Below are positions 62,251 through 64,000 of a stretch of DNA of 64,000 bases, in pieces. Location of the stretch: positions 374,187 through 438,186 of the forward strand of contig NZ_FODV01000004.1 of the NCBI RefSeq assembly GCF_900110465.1, given 5' to 3'. The first letter of the stretch is position 1; each line of letters begins with the position of its first letter. The position numbers and the translations under genes were made by a program. Origin of the DNA: Halogranum amylolyticum (lineage in GTDB: Archaea; Halobacteriota; Halobacteria; Halobacteriales; Haloferacaceae). The notes beneath the pieces are model-generated. The model worked only from the letters and a program-made list of their open reading frames with translations, searched no databases and was not told where the DNA came from.

Positions 62251-62808
62251 ATGTCGGGACAGACCGCAACAGCGAGGTGGCGGGGACGACTCGAACGGTT
62301 CGGTTCACAGCTCGTCGCGGCGTTGACGTACCCATTCTCGTCCGGGCCGCGACTGGTCACGACGCTCGTCCTCGCCGCCCTCACCTTCGTCCTCCTGATC
62401 CTGAGCACCTTCCCGACGTACACGATGCAGATGCTGGGCGCGGGCGTCCAGCGCTATCTGGTGCAGGCGTTCGTCGATCTGTTCGAGACGACCTACCAGT
62501 CGGTCGGCGTGTTCGGCGTCGGGCTCATCGTCGCCTACGCCGTCCTCACCGGCGTCGCGTTGGTCAACGCCGCCGCACAGCTCCGTGTCGCCGGCGTCTC
62601 CAGTCTCTCGGATCTGACCGGCGTCGTCCCCGGCCTCCTCGCGTCCGGCTGTGCGAGCTGTGGTGCGGGGCTGCTCGGCTTCCTCGGGTTCACCGGCGCG
62701 CTCGCGGCGATGCCGTTCCACGGCGACCTGCTCCGCGTTGGCGGGCTGTTGCTGCTCCTGTTCTTCCTCGGGCGGGCCGGCGACCCCCGACAGTGTCGGC
62801 TGACCTGA
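62251..62808 (+). CDS. Membrane protein with CxxC motif, possible redox partner of DsbA-like copy 2
   Basis: 185 residues with about five hydrophobic segments. A CASC motif (SGCASCGAGLLGFLGF) lies at the start of a membrane helix near residues 130-150. It follows the DsbA-like gene by two bases, so the two form an operon. A membrane CxxC beside a DsbA-type protein suggests an electron-transfer partner like DsbB or DsbD, but it matches neither family by eye. Function is inference. Confidence 0.72.
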   Translation: MSGQTATARWRGRLERFGSQLVAALTYPFSSGPRLVTTLVLAALTFVLLILSTFPTYTMQMLGAGVQRYLVQAFVDLFETTYQSVGVFGVGLIVAYAVLTGVALVNAAAQLRVAGVSSLSDLTGVVPGLLASGCASCGAGLLGFLGFTGALAAMPFHGDLLRVGGLLLLLFFLGRAGDPRQCRLT

Positions 62809-62879
62809 GCCGATCCCCTCTGACTCGCTTCGCTTCGACTCCACCGAAGGCTCTTCTCGCCGCCTTGCGAAGGAGATCC

Positions 62880-63497
62880 ATGACTACGAACGTCGCCGTC
62901 CTGCTGTACGAGGGGTTCGACGAACTCGACGCGGTCGGCCCCTACGAAGTCTTTCGGACCGCGGCCGCCTTCGACGCCGATCTCTCGACGCGACTCGTCA
63001 CGCTCGAGGAGCGCGATCGAGTGACCGCGAGCCACGGCCTGCGCGTCGAACCCGACGGATCGTTGGATTCCGACGCCGACCGCCCCGACGTCCTCGTCGT
63101 CCCCGGCGGCGGGTGGAACACCCGAAGCGAGGCGGGGGCGTGGGCCGAGGCCGAACGTGGCGTCGTCCCGGAAGCGCTCGCGACGCTCCACGGGGCGGGC
63201 GCGACAGTCGCTGCCGTCTGTACCGGTGGGATGTTGGCGGCGCGGGCGGGGTTGACCGACGGTCGACCGGCGGTCACCCACGCGAGCGCCGTCGACGACC
63301 TCCGAGCGACGGGGGCCGACGTGGTCGACGCCCGCGTCGTCGACGACGGCGACCTCCTCACCGCAGGCGGTGTCACGTCGGGACTCGACCTCGCGCTCCA
63401 CCTCGTCGAGCGACTCGCCGGTGCGGAGACGGCCGACCGAGTCGCGACCGAGATCGAGTACGACCGGCGGTTCGACGTCCACACGGCAGAACGATAA
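62880..63497 (+). CDS. DJ-1/PfpI-family protein
   Basis: 205 residues. The nucleophile elbow is AAVCTGGMLAARAG with Cys in CTGG, and the N-terminal block is VAVLLYEGFDELDAVGPYE, then VLVVPGGGWNTR. These define DJ-1/PfpI-type glutamine-amidotransferase-like proteins, which include glyoxalases, chaperones and AraC-linked domains. It starts at ATG 62880. The substrate is unknown. Confidence 0.88.
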   Translation: MTTNVAVLLYEGFDELDAVGPYEVFRTAAAFDADLSTRLVTLEERDRVTASHGLRVEPDGSLDSDADRPDVLVVPGGGWNTRSEAGAWAEAERGVVPEALATLHGAGATVAAVCTGGMLAARAGLTDGRPAVTHASAVDDLRATGADVVDARVVDDGDLLTAGGVTSGLDLALHLVERLAGAETADRVATEIEYDRRFDVHTAER

Positions 63498-63547
63498 CGC
63501 CGGACGGAGGCGGGTCGTGTGGCGTGGTAACAGCCGTCTCCTCAAGC

Positions 63548-63583
63548 TTTAACAGGATTCCGCGCAACTCTTCGCCCGGAGGA
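63548..63583 (+). promoter_or_regulatory. sod promoter and Shine-Dalgarno site
   Basis: TTTAACA (63548-63554) is a TATA-like box. GGAGGA (63578-63583) lies 6 bases before the ATG at 63590, an unusually good ribosome-binding site for haloarchaea, which mostly use leaderless messages. The 5' leader would be about 15 bases. Confidence 0.55.
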
Positions 63584-63589
63584 ATTATC

Positions 63590-64000
63590 ATGAGTTACGA
63601 ACTGGAACCACTCCCGTACGAGTATGACGCGCTGGAACCGCACATCTCCGAGCAGGTGCTGACGTGGCATCACGACACCCACCATCAGGGCTACGTCAAC
63701 GGCTGGAACAGCGCCGAGGAGACGCTCGAACAGAACCGCGAGAGCGGCGAGTTCGGCTCCTCGCCTGGTGCGATCCGTAACGTCACCCACAACGGCTGTG
63801 GCCACATCCTCCACGACCTGTTCTGGCAGAACATGTCGCCGGAGGGTGGCGACGAGCCTTCGGGTGACCTCGCAGACCGCATCGAGGAGGACTTCGGCTC
63901 CTACGACGCCTGGAAGGGCGAGTTCGAGGCCGCCGCGGGCAACGCCAGCGGCTGGGCGCTGTTGGTCTACGACAGCTTCTCGAACCAACTGCGCAACGTC
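63590..64000 (+). CDS. sod: Superoxide dismutase (Fe/Mn), 3' end cut by window
   Basis: The first 137 residues are present. The N-terminal helices hold metal ligand His in LTWHHDTHHQGYVNGW and the second His in HNGCGHILHDLFWQNM. GGDEPSGDLADRIEEDFGSY is standard. It converts superoxide to oxygen and peroxide. The C-terminal metal ligands (DxWxH) lie beyond the window. The preceding Shine-Dalgarno box supports the start at 63590. Confidence 0.95.
   Translation, partial: MSYELEPLPYEYDALEPHISEQVLTWHHDTHHQGYVNGWNSAEETLEQNRESGEFGSSPGAIRNVTHNGCGHILHDLFWQNMSPEGGDEPSGDLADRIEEDFGSYDAWKGEFEAAAGNASGWALLVYDSFSNQLRNV

Noticed and set aside
1..64000. CRISPR arrays, insertion sequences, tRNA or rRNA genes
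   Set aside because: I saw no regular spacer arrays, transposase motifs, or tRNA/rRNA-like conserved sequence anywhere in the window.

Overview
The window is chromosomal DNA of an extremely halophilic archaeon (class Halobacteria, probably the Haloferacales/Haloferax-like side). The evidence is the high GC content, the strongly acidic proteins, TATA-type promoters 25-30 bases upstream of leaderless starts, Tat signal peptides joined to lipoboxes, and archaeal markers (pelota, GatE, archaeal Fen1, Elp3, RqcH, MptE). It is mostly ordinary core genome. I see no CRISPR array, tRNA, rRNA, insertion sequence or prophage. Both ends cut a gene: an M14 carboxypeptidase on the left and a superoxide dismutase on the right.

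Layout. 0-12 kb: M14 peptidase, Nudix hydrolase, a small conserved gene with a frameshifted 5' end, DUF1028 protein, a 48-residue protein, a candidate small RNA beside an amphi-Trp gene, PadR regulator, AI-2E-type permease, MgtC/DUF4010 protein, class III aminotransferase, TOBE protein and MutY. 12-16 kb: an amphi-Trp / flavin-nucleotide-binding-like / P-type ATPase group whose base usage differs from its neighbours. 16-25 kb: two FilR1-like regulators, FMN reductase, thymidine kinase, a YIP1-like membrane protein, a RecJ-like (DHH) protein with a degenerate active site, and a methyltransferase-MFS operon with palindromes in its divergent promoter. 25-34 kb: translation quality (Elp3, RqcH, Pelota) with three tandem DUF4013 membrane proteins between RqcH and Pelota. 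34-36 kb: FolP and MptE of pterin biosynthesis. 36-45 kb: secreted metallophosphoesterase, M48 protease, TrmJ, MaoC, GatE, a zinc ribbon, and fumarase followed by degenerate tandem repeats. 45-51 kb: a complete CUT1 sugar ABC operon with an operator-like palindrome, converging on an AGE-family sugar epimerase. 51-59 kb: BolA, Fen1, GNAT, methyltransferase, DUF3054, MFS, ornithine cyclodeaminase, photolyase. 59-63 kb: a thiol-disulfide group with two Tat lipoprotein DsbA-like proteins, an HTH/small-membrane-protein pair and a membrane protein with a CxxC, then a DJ-1/PfpI protein and SOD.

The least explained items are the double-hairpin RNA at about 4.93-5.02 kb, the folded element just after rqcH, the DUF4013 trio, the 59-63 kb redox group, and the fumC-proximal repeats. 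All names come from reading motifs and overall similarity by eye; no database search was possible.
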